Shown here: in pieces, positions 15,496 to 23,765 of the stretch
Position numbering within the stretch: the first letter of the stretch is position 1
Layout of the letters: each line of letters opens with the position of its first letter
Assembly (NCBI RefSeq): GCF_009709555.1
Contig: NZ_WJBG01000233.1
Span: 56,983-120,982, forward strand
Direction: 5' to 3'
DNA: 64,000 bases
Source of the DNA: Streptomyces blattellae
GTDB taxonomy: Bacteria > Actinomycetota > Actinomycetes > Streptomycetales > Streptomycetaceae
Made by a program: the position numbers and the translations under genes
The notes under the pieces: generated by a model
Told to the model about the DNA's origin: nothing
Seen by the model: only the letters and a program-made list of their open reading frames with translations
Databases searched by the model: none

Positions 15496-15995
15496 GTGCT
15501 GCTGGTGTTCGGAGCGGCCACGGTCGCCGGGATCCGGGTCATCGGGCCGCCCGTCGCACGCTCGCGCCCCGCTGGAGCACCGCGTTGCGGCGGCGTTGGG
15601 CGCCGCCGCGGCTCGCCGAGGCACCGACCGCCGCTGCCGCGGCCAGTCGCTGTGCCCGCCGGTCGTGGCGGTGCTGCCGGCGCGGGTGAGCCTGGTGGCG
15701 GTGCCGTGGCCGCACCCGCGGCCGGCGCTGCGGGGCGCCTCGTTCGGCTGGGCGCCCACGCTGGTCCAGACCGCCCCCTCGCGGCTGGGTGCGGCCCGGG
15801 CGGGCGTGGCCACCACACCACAGACGACGGCCACCACGCGGGCATCGCGGCCGGTTCGCTCACCGGCGGTGTCCTCCTGGAGAACGCGCGAGCCCGGTCC
15901 CTGTCCTGGACCGCGCTGCCGCAGATGCCGGCCGCGCTCGCCGCGGTGGCGCTCGGCCGACGGCACCGGCGTGCGCACCTCGCCCGCGACGGCAC
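15496..15995 (+). pseudogene. decayed MFS transporter, C-terminal remnants in two frames
   Basis: One frame gives LLVFGAATVAGIRVIG, a transmembrane-like piece. A second gives WAPTLVQTAPSRLGAARAGV, and the first frame resumes with AGIAAGSLTGGVLLENARAR followed by SLSWTALPQMPAALAAVALG. The order and motifs match the last helices of 12-TM drug:H+ antiporter-type MFS proteins (the NxGIAAGSLTGG helix and the WTALP loop). At least one frameshift (about 15815-15840) separates them, and no intact start is seen. This is a dead transporter gene. Confidence 0.5.
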
Positions 15996-16066
15996 GCCTT
16001 CCCGGCCGCGCGGCGCCGGACATAGGCTGCGGCGTGAAGATCACGTCGCGGGAGAGGTCGTACACC

Positions 16067-16552
16067 ATGGTCGTGAAGGAGACCGAGCTGCCGTATCTGC
16101 GCCGCTGTGTGGAGCTGGCGGCCGAGGCGCTGCGGGCCGGTGACGAGCCGTTCGGGTCGGTCCTGGTGGACGCGGGCGGCGCGGTGCTCGCCGAGGACCA
16201 CAACCGGGTGGCCTCCGGCGACCGCACGCGACACCCCGAGTTGGAGCTGGCGCGCTGGTCCGCGGCGCATATGACCGCGCAGGAGCGGGCCGCCGCCACC
16301 GTGTACACCTCCGGCGAGCACTGCCCGATGTGCGCGGCCGCGCACGCGTGGGTGGGCCTCGGCCGCATCGTGTACGTCGCCTCGTCCGACCAACTCGCCT
16401 CGTGGCTGGCCGAGTTCAACGTGCCCGCGCCTCCGGTGCGGACGCTGCCCGTCAACGAGGTCGCGCCCGGCGTGGCGGTGGCCGGCCCGGTGCCCGAACT
16501 GACCGCGGAAGTACGGGAGTTGCACCGGAGTTTCCACCGAGGGCGCGGCTGA
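16067..16552 (+). CDS. zinc-dependent nucleoside deaminase (CMP/dCMP deaminase fold)
   Basis: A 161-residue cytidine-deaminase-like enzyme. The zinc site is RHPELELARW (His with catalytic Glu two residues on; most members have HAE) plus EHCPMCAAA (PCxxC-type, here CPMC). The substrate loop VLVDAGGAVLAEDHNRV is typical of guanine/cytosine deaminases and tRNA adenosine deaminase relatives. It hydrolytically deaminates a nucleobase or nucleoside; guanine deaminase activity is plausible but not determined. The ATG has GGGAGAGG 9 bp upstream. It converges with the chaplin gene across a shared terminator. Confidence 0.88.
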   Translation: MVVKETELPYLRRCVELAAEALRAGDEPFGSVLVDAGGAVLAEDHNRVASGDRTRHPELELARWSAAHMTAQERAAATVYTSGEHCPMCAAAHAWVGLGRIVYVASSDQLASWLAEFNVPAPPVRTLPVNEVAPGVAVAGPVPELTAEVRELHRSFHRGRG

Positions 16553-16557
16553 CACGC

Positions 16558-16587
16558 GGCCCCACCGGGCACGGGTCCGGTGGGGCC
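16558..16587. terminator. bidirectional terminator between deaminase and chaplin genes
   Basis: GGCCCCACCGG and CCGGTGGGGCC form a perfect 11-bp stem with an 8-nt loop, 5 bp after the deaminase stop and 22 bp from the chaplin stop. Confidence 0.75.
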
Positions 16588-16609
16588 GTCCGTCACCGGG
16601 ACGTCCCGG

Positions 16610-17263
16610 TCAGTGAGCGGCCTCGGCGCGGAAACGCCGGTACAGGACGGCTCCGCCCAGCATCAGAGCCGCGCTGCCCGCGACCGCGGGGAGCATCCCG
16701 CCGGATCCCGTGTCGGCGAGGGCCGCCGCGGGGGCCCGCGAAGCGGGCGGGATGACCTCGGGAGGTGTGTCCGGCGCCGCCGGCCTGGGGGCCGGGTGCG
16801 TCGACGGGCGGTCGGGCCGGTCGGGCCGGTCGCCGGAGGTGTTCACGGACTCGTTGCCGGTGGCGGCGTTGCCGGCGCCGACCACGTTCACGGTGTTGCC
16901 GCTGACGTTCACCGGGAGGTGGACCGGGACCTGCACAGCGTTGCCGGACAACAGACCCGGCGAATCCTTTCCGCGGCTCTCCGCGGCGGCCCCGCCGGGC
17001 TTCCCGCCCCGTGTCCCGCCCCCGCTCTCGTTGGCGCACTCGTTGCCCGCCGCCGGATTGAGGAGCCCCACCACGTTCACGGTGTTCCCGCACACGTTCA
17101 CCGGCACGTGCACCGGGAACTGGATGGTGTTGCCGGAGATCAGCCCGGGCGAGCCGATTGCGGCACCCTCGGCCGCGGAGTCGGCGTACGCAGGCACTGT
17201 CACTGCCATCGCGCCGGACGCGGCGACGACGGCGATCACACCGTTTCGGGTAACCCGTCTCAT
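16610..17263 (-). CDS. long chaplin with two chaplin domains and sortase signal
   Basis: A 217-residue cell-wall-anchored chaplin. After a signal peptide (MRRVTRNGVIAVVAASGAMA...AYA) come chaplin domain 1 (about residues 38-77, GSPGLISGNTIQFPVHVPVN, Cys58 and Cys76) and domain 2 (about 101-140, SPGLLSGNAVQVPVHLPVN). Then follow a Pro/Asp-rich wall spacer, the sorting motif LADTG (182-186, LAxTG for class E sortase), a hydrophobic helix and a basic tail. Chaplins assemble into amyloid-like films that let aerial hyphae break the surface. In domain 2 both cysteines are replaced by Ser (121 and 139), so only domain 1 can form the disulfide. It belongs to the ChpA/B/C class; which one cannot be said. 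Confidence 0.93.
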   Translation of the reverse strand: MRRVTRNGVIAVVAASGAMAVTVPAYADSAAEGAAIGSPGLISGNTIQFPVHVPVNVCGNTVNVVGLLNPAAGNECANESGGGTRGGKPGGAAAESRGKDSPGLLSGNAVQVPVHLPVNVSGNTVNVVGAGNAATGNESVNTSGDRPDRPDRPSTHPAPRPAAPDTPPEVIPPASRAPAAALADTGSGGMLPAVAGSAALMLGGAVLYRRFRAEAAH

Positions 17264-17531
17264 AGGTTCCCTGCCTTCCAGACATGGTCGCGGGCAGTCG
17301 CCCGCACCGGATAAAACGCAGGTGAACCATCCGAGTTATGGCTTATCGGCCTTTCACCCCATCGAGCGGCACAGTTATCGAACTGTCGGCAAAGCCGACC
17401 TATGCGTCGAGGGCGCACAGGGTAGGGCGCCGCACGCGATCCCGCTCGCCCGGAGGCGTGGGTTCCGACGGCCGCCTATCGTGATCGGAGGCGCTGATTC
17501 CGGTCCCCGGCGGGCGCCTCTGGAGGCATGG
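17264..17531. other. divergent promoter region of the chaplin and peptidase genes
   Basis: About 270 bp with no gene. It is relatively A/T-rich near the chaplin start (GTTATGGCTTATCGGCC and GTTATCGAACTG), as expected for promoters. No clear operator was identified. Confidence 0.4.
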
Positions 17532-19103
17532 ATGCTGGCCAAGCTGACGACGCGCCTCACGGTCCGGCGCTCCACGCTCACCGGCGCGGTCGGGCTGGCC
17601 GTGCTGGCGGCGGGGCTGCCGGCGGTGGCCGTACGCGACACCGAGTCCGACCTGACGCGGTTCTACCGGCAGAAGGTCGTGTGGACGAAGTGCGAGAGCA
17701 AGTCGATGCCGAAGGATCTCCAGTGCGGCAAGGTCACCGTCCCCCTCGACTACGCGAAGCCGAAGTCCGGCACGCTCGACCTGGCCCTCGCCCGCTACCG
17801 GGCCACCGGCGAGTCGCGTGGCTCGGTGGTGCTGAACTTCGGCGGCCCCGGCGGCCCCGGCGTCCCCGAACTCGCTTTCGGCGGCGACGAATTCATGGAA
17901 CTGACGGACGGCTACGACGTGGTCTCCTTCGACCCGCGCGGCGTCGGCAGATCCTCCCCGGTCAGCTGCGGCGACGCCGCCGACGCGGCCTCGGAGGCGA
18001 TGGACACGGACACGGACCTCACCGACGACCCGCAATCGGTCCTCAGGCAGTTGAAGCAGGCCGCCACCCAGTGCGCGAAGCACTCCGGCCCCGTGCTCCC
18101 CCACATCGGCACCGTGGACGCCTCCCGCGACCTGGACGTCATACGCCAGGCCCTCGGCGACAAGAAGCTCAACTACCTCGGTTTCTCCTACGGCACCCGG
18201 CTCGGCGCCGTGTACGCGGCGCAGTTCCCGGACAAGGTCGGCCGACTGGCCCTCGACGGCGTGGACACGCTCACGGAGCCGCTGACCGAGCAGGCCCTCG
18301 TGGGCGCGCAAGGGCAGCAGACCGCGCTGGACGCCTTCGTCGCGTGGTGCGCCGAGGGCGATGTCGCCTGTCCGCTCGGGACCGACTCCCGCACGGCCCG
18401 GGAAAACGTCGTGACGCTCGTCGAGTCGCTCGACGAGGATCCGGTGCCGACCGACTTCGGCGACTCCTTCACGGGGCAGGACCTCGTCGCCGCCCTCAGC
18501 CAGGCCCTCTACAGCAAGGACATGTGGCCCACGCTGGAACGTGCCATCGCCTCGCTCGTCGAGGACGGCGACGCCCGGGGCCTGCTCGCCCTCACCGGCG
18601 GCGGCTTGGCCCGGGGCGACGACGGCGATCTCACGGACGAGGAGGACGTCCCCTTCGACAACCTGCCGGCCGCCTTGATGGCGATCAACTGCGCGGACGA
18701 CCCCGACCGCCCGACCGCCGACTGGATCACGAGGAACCTCGGCCGGCTGCGCACCGAGTACGAGAAGGCCTCACCGGTCTTCGGCGAGTACCGCCTCACC
18801 GAGGTGCTGATGTGCTACGGCCGCCCCAAGGGCACCGACTTCATCCGCAAGCAGGTCCGGGACGTCGACACCCCGAGGATGCTCCTCGTGGGCACCCGCG
18901 GCGACCCGGCGACGCCGTACCGCTGGACCACGGAGACGGCGAGGCGGCTGGGCTCCTCGGCCGTGGTGCTCGACAACAGGGGCGAGGGACACACCGGGTA
19001 CGCCTCCTCCGAGTGCGTGCACGAGAAGGTCGACGACTTCCTGCTGTACGGCTCCCTGCCCGCCAGCGGCAGTTCCTGCGGCTCCGATGACGACGACGGC
19101 TGA
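17532..19103 (+). CDS. secreted tripeptidyl aminopeptidase-like alpha/beta hydrolase
   Basis: A 523-residue exported peptidase of the Streptomyces Tap/SlpD/SlpE family (S33). A signal peptide (MLAKLTTRLTVRRSTLTGAV...) is followed by the alpha/beta hydrolase core, with oxyanion segment NFGGPGGPGVPEL, nucleophile in LGFSYGTRLG, and the C-terminal TAP domain carrying catalytic Asp (GTRGDPATPYRW) and His (GEGHTGYASSECV). It removes N-terminal tripeptides from exported proteins. The cysteines in VSCGDAA, AINCAD, LMCYG and SSECV are the usual disulfide set. The ATG chosen has GGAGG 6 bp upstream. No lipobox is seen, so it is probably secreted rather than a lipoprotein. Confidence 0.9.
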   Translation: MLAKLTTRLTVRRSTLTGAVGLAVLAAGLPAVAVRDTESDLTRFYRQKVVWTKCESKSMPKDLQCGKVTVPLDYAKPKSGTLDLALARYRATGESRGSVVLNFGGPGGPGVPELAFGGDEFMELTDGYDVVSFDPRGVGRSSPVSCGDAADAASEAMDTDTDLTDDPQSVLRQLKQAATQCAKHSGPVLPHIGTVDASRDLDVIRQALGDKKLNYLGFSYGTRLGAVYAAQFPDKVGRLALDGVDTLTEPLTEQALVGAQGQQTALDAFVAWCAEGDVACPLGTDSRTARENVVTLVESLDEDPVPTDFGDSFTGQDLVAALSQALYSKDMWPTLERAIASLVEDGDARGLLALTGGGLARGDDGDLTDEEDVPFDNLPAALMAINCADDPDRPTADWITRNLGRLRTEYEKASPVFGEYRLTEVLMCYGRPKGTDFIRKQVRDVDTPRMLLVGTRGDPATPYRWTTETARRLGSSAVVLDNRGEGHTGYASSECVHEKVDDFLLYGSLPASGSSCGSDDDDG

Positions 19104-19222
19104 CGGCCGGGTCAGAACCCGACCGGGTCCGACGCGCTCGGGCACGTCATGCAATGCCCACCGCCCACGCCCGCGAGCCAACAGCGGATCACCCCTCATG
19201 CCTGGCCGAGTTACCCCGAGTG

Positions 19223-19240
19223 CCCGATTGGTGAATCGGG
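19223..19240. promoter_or_regulatory. inverted repeat in the baeRF3 promoter
   Basis: CCCGATT-GGTG-AATCGGG lies 14 bp before the ATG, followed directly by a TATCGT box that would serve as -10 of a leaderless mRNA. It could be an operator or a small hairpin. Confidence 0.45.
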
Positions 19241-19254
19241 CCTATCGTGCTGAT

Positions 19255-20349
19255 ATGGAGCACGCACTCAGCCCCGCGACCCTCACCGAGCTGCGCCGTC
19301 CGCGCCCCTATCCGGCGGTGTCCGTGCTGACGCCGACGCACCGCCGTGAACCGGAGAAGGCCCAGGACCCGGTGCGGCTGCGCAATGTCGTGGCCGCGGC
19401 CAAGAAGCAGCTGGAGTCCGATCCCGCGGTCAGCCGGGACCGGCGTGCCGACGTCGAACGACAGCTCGACCAGGCCCTCGCCGAAGTCGACCTCACGCAT
19501 ACCGAGGACGGCCTGGTGATCTTCGCCGCACCGGGTGAGCACCAGGTGTGGTCGCTCGCCCGTCCGGTGCCCGAGCGGGTGGTGCTGGCCGACACCTTCC
19601 TGACCCGCAACCTCGTCTCGGCGCAGGCGGCCGAGCGCCCGTTCTGGGTGCTGTCGGTCTCCGCCGACCGAGTCTCGCTGTGGAACGGCGGTACGGACCG
19701 GGTCGCCGAGGTCCGCGCCGGCGGCTTCCCGCTGAACCGGTCCTTCGACAACTTCGACGCCGAGCGGCAGGAGCGGATCGGCGATCTGCCGAGCACCTTC
19801 CGCGACGAGGGCATCCGCCACTTCCTGCGCGACGCCGACACCGCGATGAGCGCGGTCCTCAAGGACGACGCGCGCCCGCTGTACATCACCGGCGAGCAGG
19901 CAGCCCTGTCCGCGCTGGACGAGATCGGAACGGTGACCAAAGAGGCGGTGCACATCGCGCACGGCGGCCTCGCACACGGCACGCACGAAGCCGTCTGGCA
20001 GGCGGTCCGGCCGATCGTCGCCGCCCAGGACCGCAAGAGCAGCGACGAGGTCGCGCGGGAACTCGAATCGGCGCGCGGGCGGCGGGCGTTCGCGGCGGGC
20101 CTGGACGAGGTCTGGCAGAACGCCCGCGAGGCCCGGGTGCGACTGCTCGCCGTAGAGGAGAACTACCGGGCGACGGTCCGCGACGACGGCGAGCACCTCG
20201 TCCCGGCCGAGAGCGGCGACCTCGACGCCCGCGAGGACATCGTGGACGAGATCGTCGAGCAGTGCCTGGAGACCGGCGCCGAGGTCCGCTTCGTACCGGA
20301 CGGCACTCTGCGGGACGCCGCCGGGATCGCGGGAGTGCTGCGCTACTGA
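19255..20349 (+). CDS. baeRF3-domain protein (bacterial archaeo-eukaryotic release factor family)
   Basis: A 364-residue protein of the bacterial eRF1-like (baeRF) superfamily, group 3. The N-terminal part (VSVLTPTHRREPEKAQDPVRLRN) and central VWSLARPVPERVVLADTFLTR plus the FWVLSVSADRVSLWNG strand are typical, and the C-terminal domain carries VEENYRATVRDDGEHLVP and VDEIVEQCLETGAEVRFVPDG. These proteins resemble peptide-chain release and ribosome-rescue factors, and a role in ribosome recycling or hibernation has been proposed. No ribosome site is seen before the ATG and a -10-like TATCGT ends 6 bp upstream, so translation may be leaderless. Confidence 0.8.
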   Translation: MEHALSPATLTELRRPRPYPAVSVLTPTHRREPEKAQDPVRLRNVVAAAKKQLESDPAVSRDRRADVERQLDQALAEVDLTHTEDGLVIFAAPGEHQVWSLARPVPERVVLADTFLTRNLVSAQAAERPFWVLSVSADRVSLWNGGTDRVAEVRAGGFPLNRSFDNFDAERQERIGDLPSTFRDEGIRHFLRDADTAMSAVLKDDARPLYITGEQAALSALDEIGTVTKEAVHIAHGGLAHGTHEAVWQAVRPIVAAQDRKSSDEVARELESARGRRAFAAGLDEVWQNAREARVRLLAVEENYRATVRDDGEHLVPAESGDLDAREDIVDEIVEQCLETGAEVRFVPDGTLRDAAGIAGVLRY

Positions 20350-20412
20350 CGCTCCGGTGCCTGGCGCGTCTACGCTGCGCCGAGGACGGTCGGCGACAAA
20401 GGGAGCGCGTAC

Positions 20413-21432
20413 GTGGGTGACCTGTTGGGCGTGGCGGTACTGGGTGCCGGGCACATGGGGGCGGACCACATACGTCGGCTCGCGTGCATGGTGAGCGGGG
20501 CGCGTGTCGCCGCCGTGGCCGACCCCGACACCGCGCGGGCGAAGGAGGCGGCGGCCGGGATCGACGGGGTGGCGGTGCACGCGGAGACGGCGGCCGCGCT
20601 CGACGCGCCGGGCGTCGACGCCGTACTGATCGCCTCGCCCGGACCGGCACACGAGGAGGCCCTGCTCGCGGCGTTCTCGCGGCGGCTTCCGGTGCTGTGC
20701 GAGAAGCCCATGGTGCCGGACTCGACCGGCGCGCTCCGCGTCGTGGAGGCGGAGGCACGACTCGGGCGGCGGCTGGCCCAGGTCGGGTTCATGCGGCGGT
20801 ACGACGCCGAGTACCGACGGCTCAAGTCGCTGCTGGACGGCGGGCGGTTGGGGCGTCCGCTGATGCTGCACTGCACCCACCGCAACGTGTCCTCCCCGCC
20901 GGGCTTCACCTCCGCGATGCTGATCAACAGCTCCGTCTCGCACGAGATCGACGCCGCCCGCTGGCTGCTCGGCCAGGAGCTGACCGCGGTGACCGTGCTG
21001 CGTCCGCGGTCCGCCGCCGGCGCCCCCGAAGGGCTGCTGGACCCGCAGTTCGTGCTCTTCGAGACCGAGCACGGCGCTCTTGTCGACGTGGAGGTCTTCG
21101 TCAACTGCGGCTTCGGCTACCAGGTGCGCTGTGAGGCCGTCTGCGAGCGGGGCAGCGCCCGGATCGGCGAGGGCCGCACCATGCTCGTCACCACCGGCGG
21201 CAGTGCCCGCGAAGAGGTCGCGCAGGACTACCTCGTACGGTTCTCGGACGCCTACGACCGCGAGGTGCGGTCCTGGGTCGACGCCACCCGGCAGGGCCGG
21301 GTCACCGGCCCCTCCGCCTGGGACGGCTACGCGGCTTCCGTGGCCGCCGAGGCCGGGGTCCGGTCCCTGGAGACCGGCCACCGCACGACCGTGGAACTCG
21401 CCCCATGCCCGGACCTGTACGCCGGCCGCTGA
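20413..21432 (+). CDS. Gfo/Idh/MocA-family oxidoreductase (inositol dehydrogenase-like)
   Basis: A 339-residue NAD(P)-dependent dehydrogenase. The Rossmann motif is VAVLGAGHMGADHIRRL, the EKP motif is VLCEKPMVPD (catalytic Lys), and the substrate residues include Asp-His-like SHEIDAARWLLG in the C-terminal beta-sheet domain. Relatives oxidise myo-inositol or other polyols and sugars. It starts at GTG with an AGGGAGCG-type ribosome site upstream. It is 63 bp downstream of the baeRF3 gene. No other inositol genes are nearby, so the substrate is open. Confidence 0.88.
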   Translation: MGDLLGVAVLGAGHMGADHIRRLACMVSGARVAAVADPDTARAKEAAAGIDGVAVHAETAAALDAPGVDAVLIASPGPAHEEALLAAFSRRLPVLCEKPMVPDSTGALRVVEAEARLGRRLAQVGFMRRYDAEYRRLKSLLDGGRLGRPLMLHCTHRNVSSPPGFTSAMLINSSVSHEIDAARWLLGQELTAVTVLRPRSAAGAPEGLLDPQFVLFETEHGALVDVEVFVNCGFGYQVRCEAVCERGSARIGEGRTMLVTTGGSAREEVAQDYLVRFSDAYDREVRSWVDATRQGRVTGPSAWDGYAASVAAEAGVRSLETGHRTTVELAPCPDLYAGR

Positions 21433-21471
21433 CGCTGGGGGCGCGCACGCCTCGCCGCCCCTCTCGCACAC

Positions 21472-21885
21472 TCAGACACTCCCGAACAGCGCGCTCAGTC
21501 CCCGGTCGACGGCATCGCCGACGTCCTCCTGCCCCGACGCGACCACGGCGAACGTCCGCAGCAGGAAGCGACGCAGGGCGGGCGTGGGGAACTGGAGCAG
21601 CGCCAGCCCGTACAGCGAGTGGAGTTCCATGACCGTCCGGTCCCGGCCGCACGGCCAGATGTGCACGTCGCCGCCGCCCGCCGGGCCGCGCAGACCGTCC
21701 TCCAGCAACGCGCGCCCGAAGGTCCAGGTGACGCTCTCACCGTCGAGGGCGGCCTCGGGCGGGAAGTCGATGTGCACGGCCAGCGGGTCCGCGGAGGTGT
21801 AGCGAAGCGTGGCGGAAACAGGGAGTTCCTCCTCCTCGGCGGTGATGAGGAGGGCGCGTGCGGGCTGTTCGAGGCTGATGTCCAT
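21472..21885 (-). CDS. SsgA-family sporulation/cell-division regulator
   Basis: A 137-residue SsgA-like protein. Diagnostic features are the N-terminal LPVSATLRYTSADPLAVHIDF, the core VTWTFGRALLEDGLRGPAGGGDVHIWP, and the C-terminal helix FLLRTFAVVASGQEDVGDAVDRGLSALF. SsgA-like proteins (SALPs) are found only in sporulating actinomycetes and direct septum placement, spore-wall synthesis and autolysin localisation, for example through SsgB-FtsZ. Which of SsgA to SsgG this is cannot be told from sequence alone. It is divergent from the SpoIIE-type phosphatase with a 400-bp regulatory region in between, which contains a CRP-like site. Confidence 0.9.
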   Translation of the reverse strand: MDISLEQPARALLITAEEEELPVSATLRYTSADPLAVHIDFPPEAALDGESVTWTFGRALLEDGLRGPAGGGDVHIWPCGRDRTVMELHSLYGLALLQFPTPALRRFLLRTFAVVASGQEDVGDAVDRGLSALFGSV

Positions 21886-22285
21886 GGTCGGTCTCCACTC
21901 GGGTGAGAGGTCGGCCGGTTGTGCCGGTGTCTCTTACGACCCCGCAGATGCCGTTTGCATTACGGGAAACCGGAAATCAACGGCGTGACCTGCATCACAT
22001 TCGAGCGATCATCCCGCCCATAGAACAGACGCACGTCGAACACGTAATTGAGCGCCCATCCGAACCCGTCGACCATCAGTCAAGTCGCGTACGCCGCCTA
22101 CGACTTGCCCCTTCGGCAACGTACTTCATTCGCGCCACGCACGCGCGCTCTGAAGACTGTGGCATATGCCAGGAGCATCGCCGTATCGTGTGTTGCCAAA
22201 TCCCTTACAGCGCGTCGCGGGCTGTGCAACAGTCGTAACGGTCCCTCCGCCCGCCTTGGTCGTACTGTCCCCCTCGGAGTGCCTG
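21886..22285. other. 400-bp divergent regulatory region, no gene
   Basis: The stretch between the SsgA-like gene and the phosphatase gene is noticeably richer in A/T than the surroundings and contains no codon-biased frame. A frame extending the phosphatase upstream to 22166 is open, but the GGAG before the ATG at 22286 decides the start. A CRP-like palindrome lies at 21985-21999. Confidence 0.6.
21985..21999. promoter_or_regulatory. CRP-like palindrome GTGA-N6-TCACA
   Basis: GTGACCTGCATCACA matches the classic CRP half-sites (TGTGA-N6-TCACA) except for the first base. It is 100 bp upstream of the SsgA-like start. In Streptomyces the Crp protein controls germination and colony development. 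Confidence 0.45.
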
Positions 22286-23728
22286 ATGCCGTCCCATCTC
22301 TCTGCGGACCGCCCAGCCGCCCAGCCGCCCGGTCGCGGCTCGGTCGACGCGCTCATATCGCAGACGCGGCGGCTCAAGGGTGACGTGGACGCCGTACGGC
22401 GGGACGCCCAGAGCGAGGGATCGGATCCGCAGGACCGATGGCAGCGCGCCCTGTACGACCTGGCACTGCATCAACTCAACGACCTGGACGCCCACTTGGC
22501 GCAGCTGCGGGAGGGCCCGCCGCCCGTGCCCAAGGCGCCGGAGCCGGTGTCCACGGTCCGTGCCGTGCCGCCCGCTCCCCGGCGCGGCTCGCTGCTCAGC
22601 CGGGTCGGCAGCGCCGAGTGGAACCTGCTGACGGACGAGGCCACCTGGTCCGGTGAGCTCTTCCAGATCCTGGGCCGCGACCCCGCGGCTCCCCCGCTCA
22701 CCCTCGACGAACTGCCGTCCCTGGTACTCGACGAGGACCGGCCGAAGCTGACGGCGATGGTCACCGACTGTCTCGTCGACGCGATGCCGATCGACGGGGA
22801 GTTCCGTGTCGTGCGCCCCGACGGCGACGTACGGACCGTGCACATGATGGGCGAGCCCGTGCTCGACACCGACGGCAGCACCGCCTCGATGTGGGCCGTG
22901 CTGCGCGACGTCAGCGAACTGCGGCGCAGCCAGCGGGCGGTGAGCGAGACCCGTGACTCGCTGCAACGCCACCGGCAGCATGCGCAGACCGAGCACCGGC
23001 TGGCGGTCGAGTTGCAGGAGGCCGTGCTGCCGCCGTGGCGCGGTTCCCTGCGGCTCCCGCACCAGGGCGCCGAGAGCCTGGACCTCGCGGCCCACTACCT
23101 CCCTTCGTCGACGAGCGCACTGATCGGCGGCGACTGGTACGACGCGCTGCAACTGGCCGACGGTGACACGCTGTTGAGCGTGGGCGACCTCACGGGACAC
23201 GGCGTCGCCGTGACGTCCGGCATGGCGATGCTGCTGGGCGCGCTGCGCGGGATGGCGATGGCGGGCACCGAGCCCGGCCAGCTGATGTCCTGGCTCAACC
23301 AGTTGCTCGACGCCACCGTGCAGCCGGCCCTGGGCAGCGCCGTCTGCTGCCGCTACCGTCCCGGGACCCGCACGCTGGTGTGGGCGCAAGCAGGACACCC
23401 CGCCCCGCTGCTGTTCCGCAACGGGACGGGGCGCTCACTGGACGCACCGGACGGCGTCCTGCTCGGCGCGACCTCGGGTGCCGGCTACGAGCAGGCCGAA
23501 GTGCCCCTCGACGCGGGCGACCTGCTGGTGCTGTACACCGACGGGCTGGTGCCAGGGCGCAGCCGCGAGGAGGCGGTGCATCGGCTCCTCGACCTGGCTC
23601 CCCGTTTCGGCGAGGCGCGCACCGCACAGGACTGCGTACGGACGGTCGTGGAGGAGTTGGGCGAGTTCGAGCGCGAGGACGACGCCTGCGTGCTCATCGC
23701 CCGAGTGGCCGGTTGGGTGGCCGACTGA
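22286..23728 (+). CDS. PAS-SpoIIE PP2C-type protein phosphatase
   Basis: A 480-residue regulator. An N-terminal helical part is followed by a PAS/PAC-like sensor (SAEWNLLTDEATWSGELFQILG to WAVLRDVSEL), a short coiled linker (VSETRDSLQRHRQHAQTEHRLAVELQ) and a C-terminal SpoIIE-type PP2C phosphatase. The metal-binding Asp residues are in LIGGDWYDALQL and VGDLTGHGVAV, with GHPAPLLF, LLVLYTDGLVPGR and EREDDACVLIARV also present. Such proteins dephosphorylate anti-sigma antagonists (RsbV type) and so release SigB/F-type sigma factors. The ATG has GGAG 7 bp upstream. It is divergent from the SsgA-like gene and convergent with the NsdA-like gene. Confidence 0.9.
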   Translation: MPSHLSADRPAAQPPGRGSVDALISQTRRLKGDVDAVRRDAQSEGSDPQDRWQRALYDLALHQLNDLDAHLAQLREGPPPVPKAPEPVSTVRAVPPAPRRGSLLSRVGSAEWNLLTDEATWSGELFQILGRDPAAPPLTLDELPSLVLDEDRPKLTAMVTDCLVDAMPIDGEFRVVRPDGDVRTVHMMGEPVLDTDGSTASMWAVLRDVSELRRSQRAVSETRDSLQRHRQHAQTEHRLAVELQEAVLPPWRGSLRLPHQGAESLDLAAHYLPSSTSALIGGDWYDALQLADGDTLLSVGDLTGHGVAVTSGMAMLLGALRGMAMAGTEPGQLMSWLNQLLDATVQPALGSAVCCRYRPGTRTLVWAQAGHPAPLLFRNGTGRSLDAPDGVLLGATSGAGYEQAEVPLDAGDLLVLYTDGLVPGRSREEAVHRLLDLAPRFGEARTAQDCVRTVVEELGEFEREDDACVLIARVAGWVAD

Positions 23729-23745
23729 ACCGAACAAACAACAGT

Positions 23746-23765
23746 GGCACGGGCGCCTATGCCCG
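23746..23765. terminator. short hairpin between phosphatase and NsdA-like genes
   Basis: CACGGGC and GCCCGTG form a 7-bp stem with a 6-nt loop in the 28-bp gap between the two convergent stops. It is small and may be a weak bidirectional terminator. Confidence 0.4.

Noticed and set aside
14341..16596. A 751-codon minus frame merging the GNAT gene with everything up to 16.6 kb
   Set aside because: Only the last 258 codons look like protein; a GGAG site marks their ATG, and the upstream part is antisense to the deaminase or decayed DNA.
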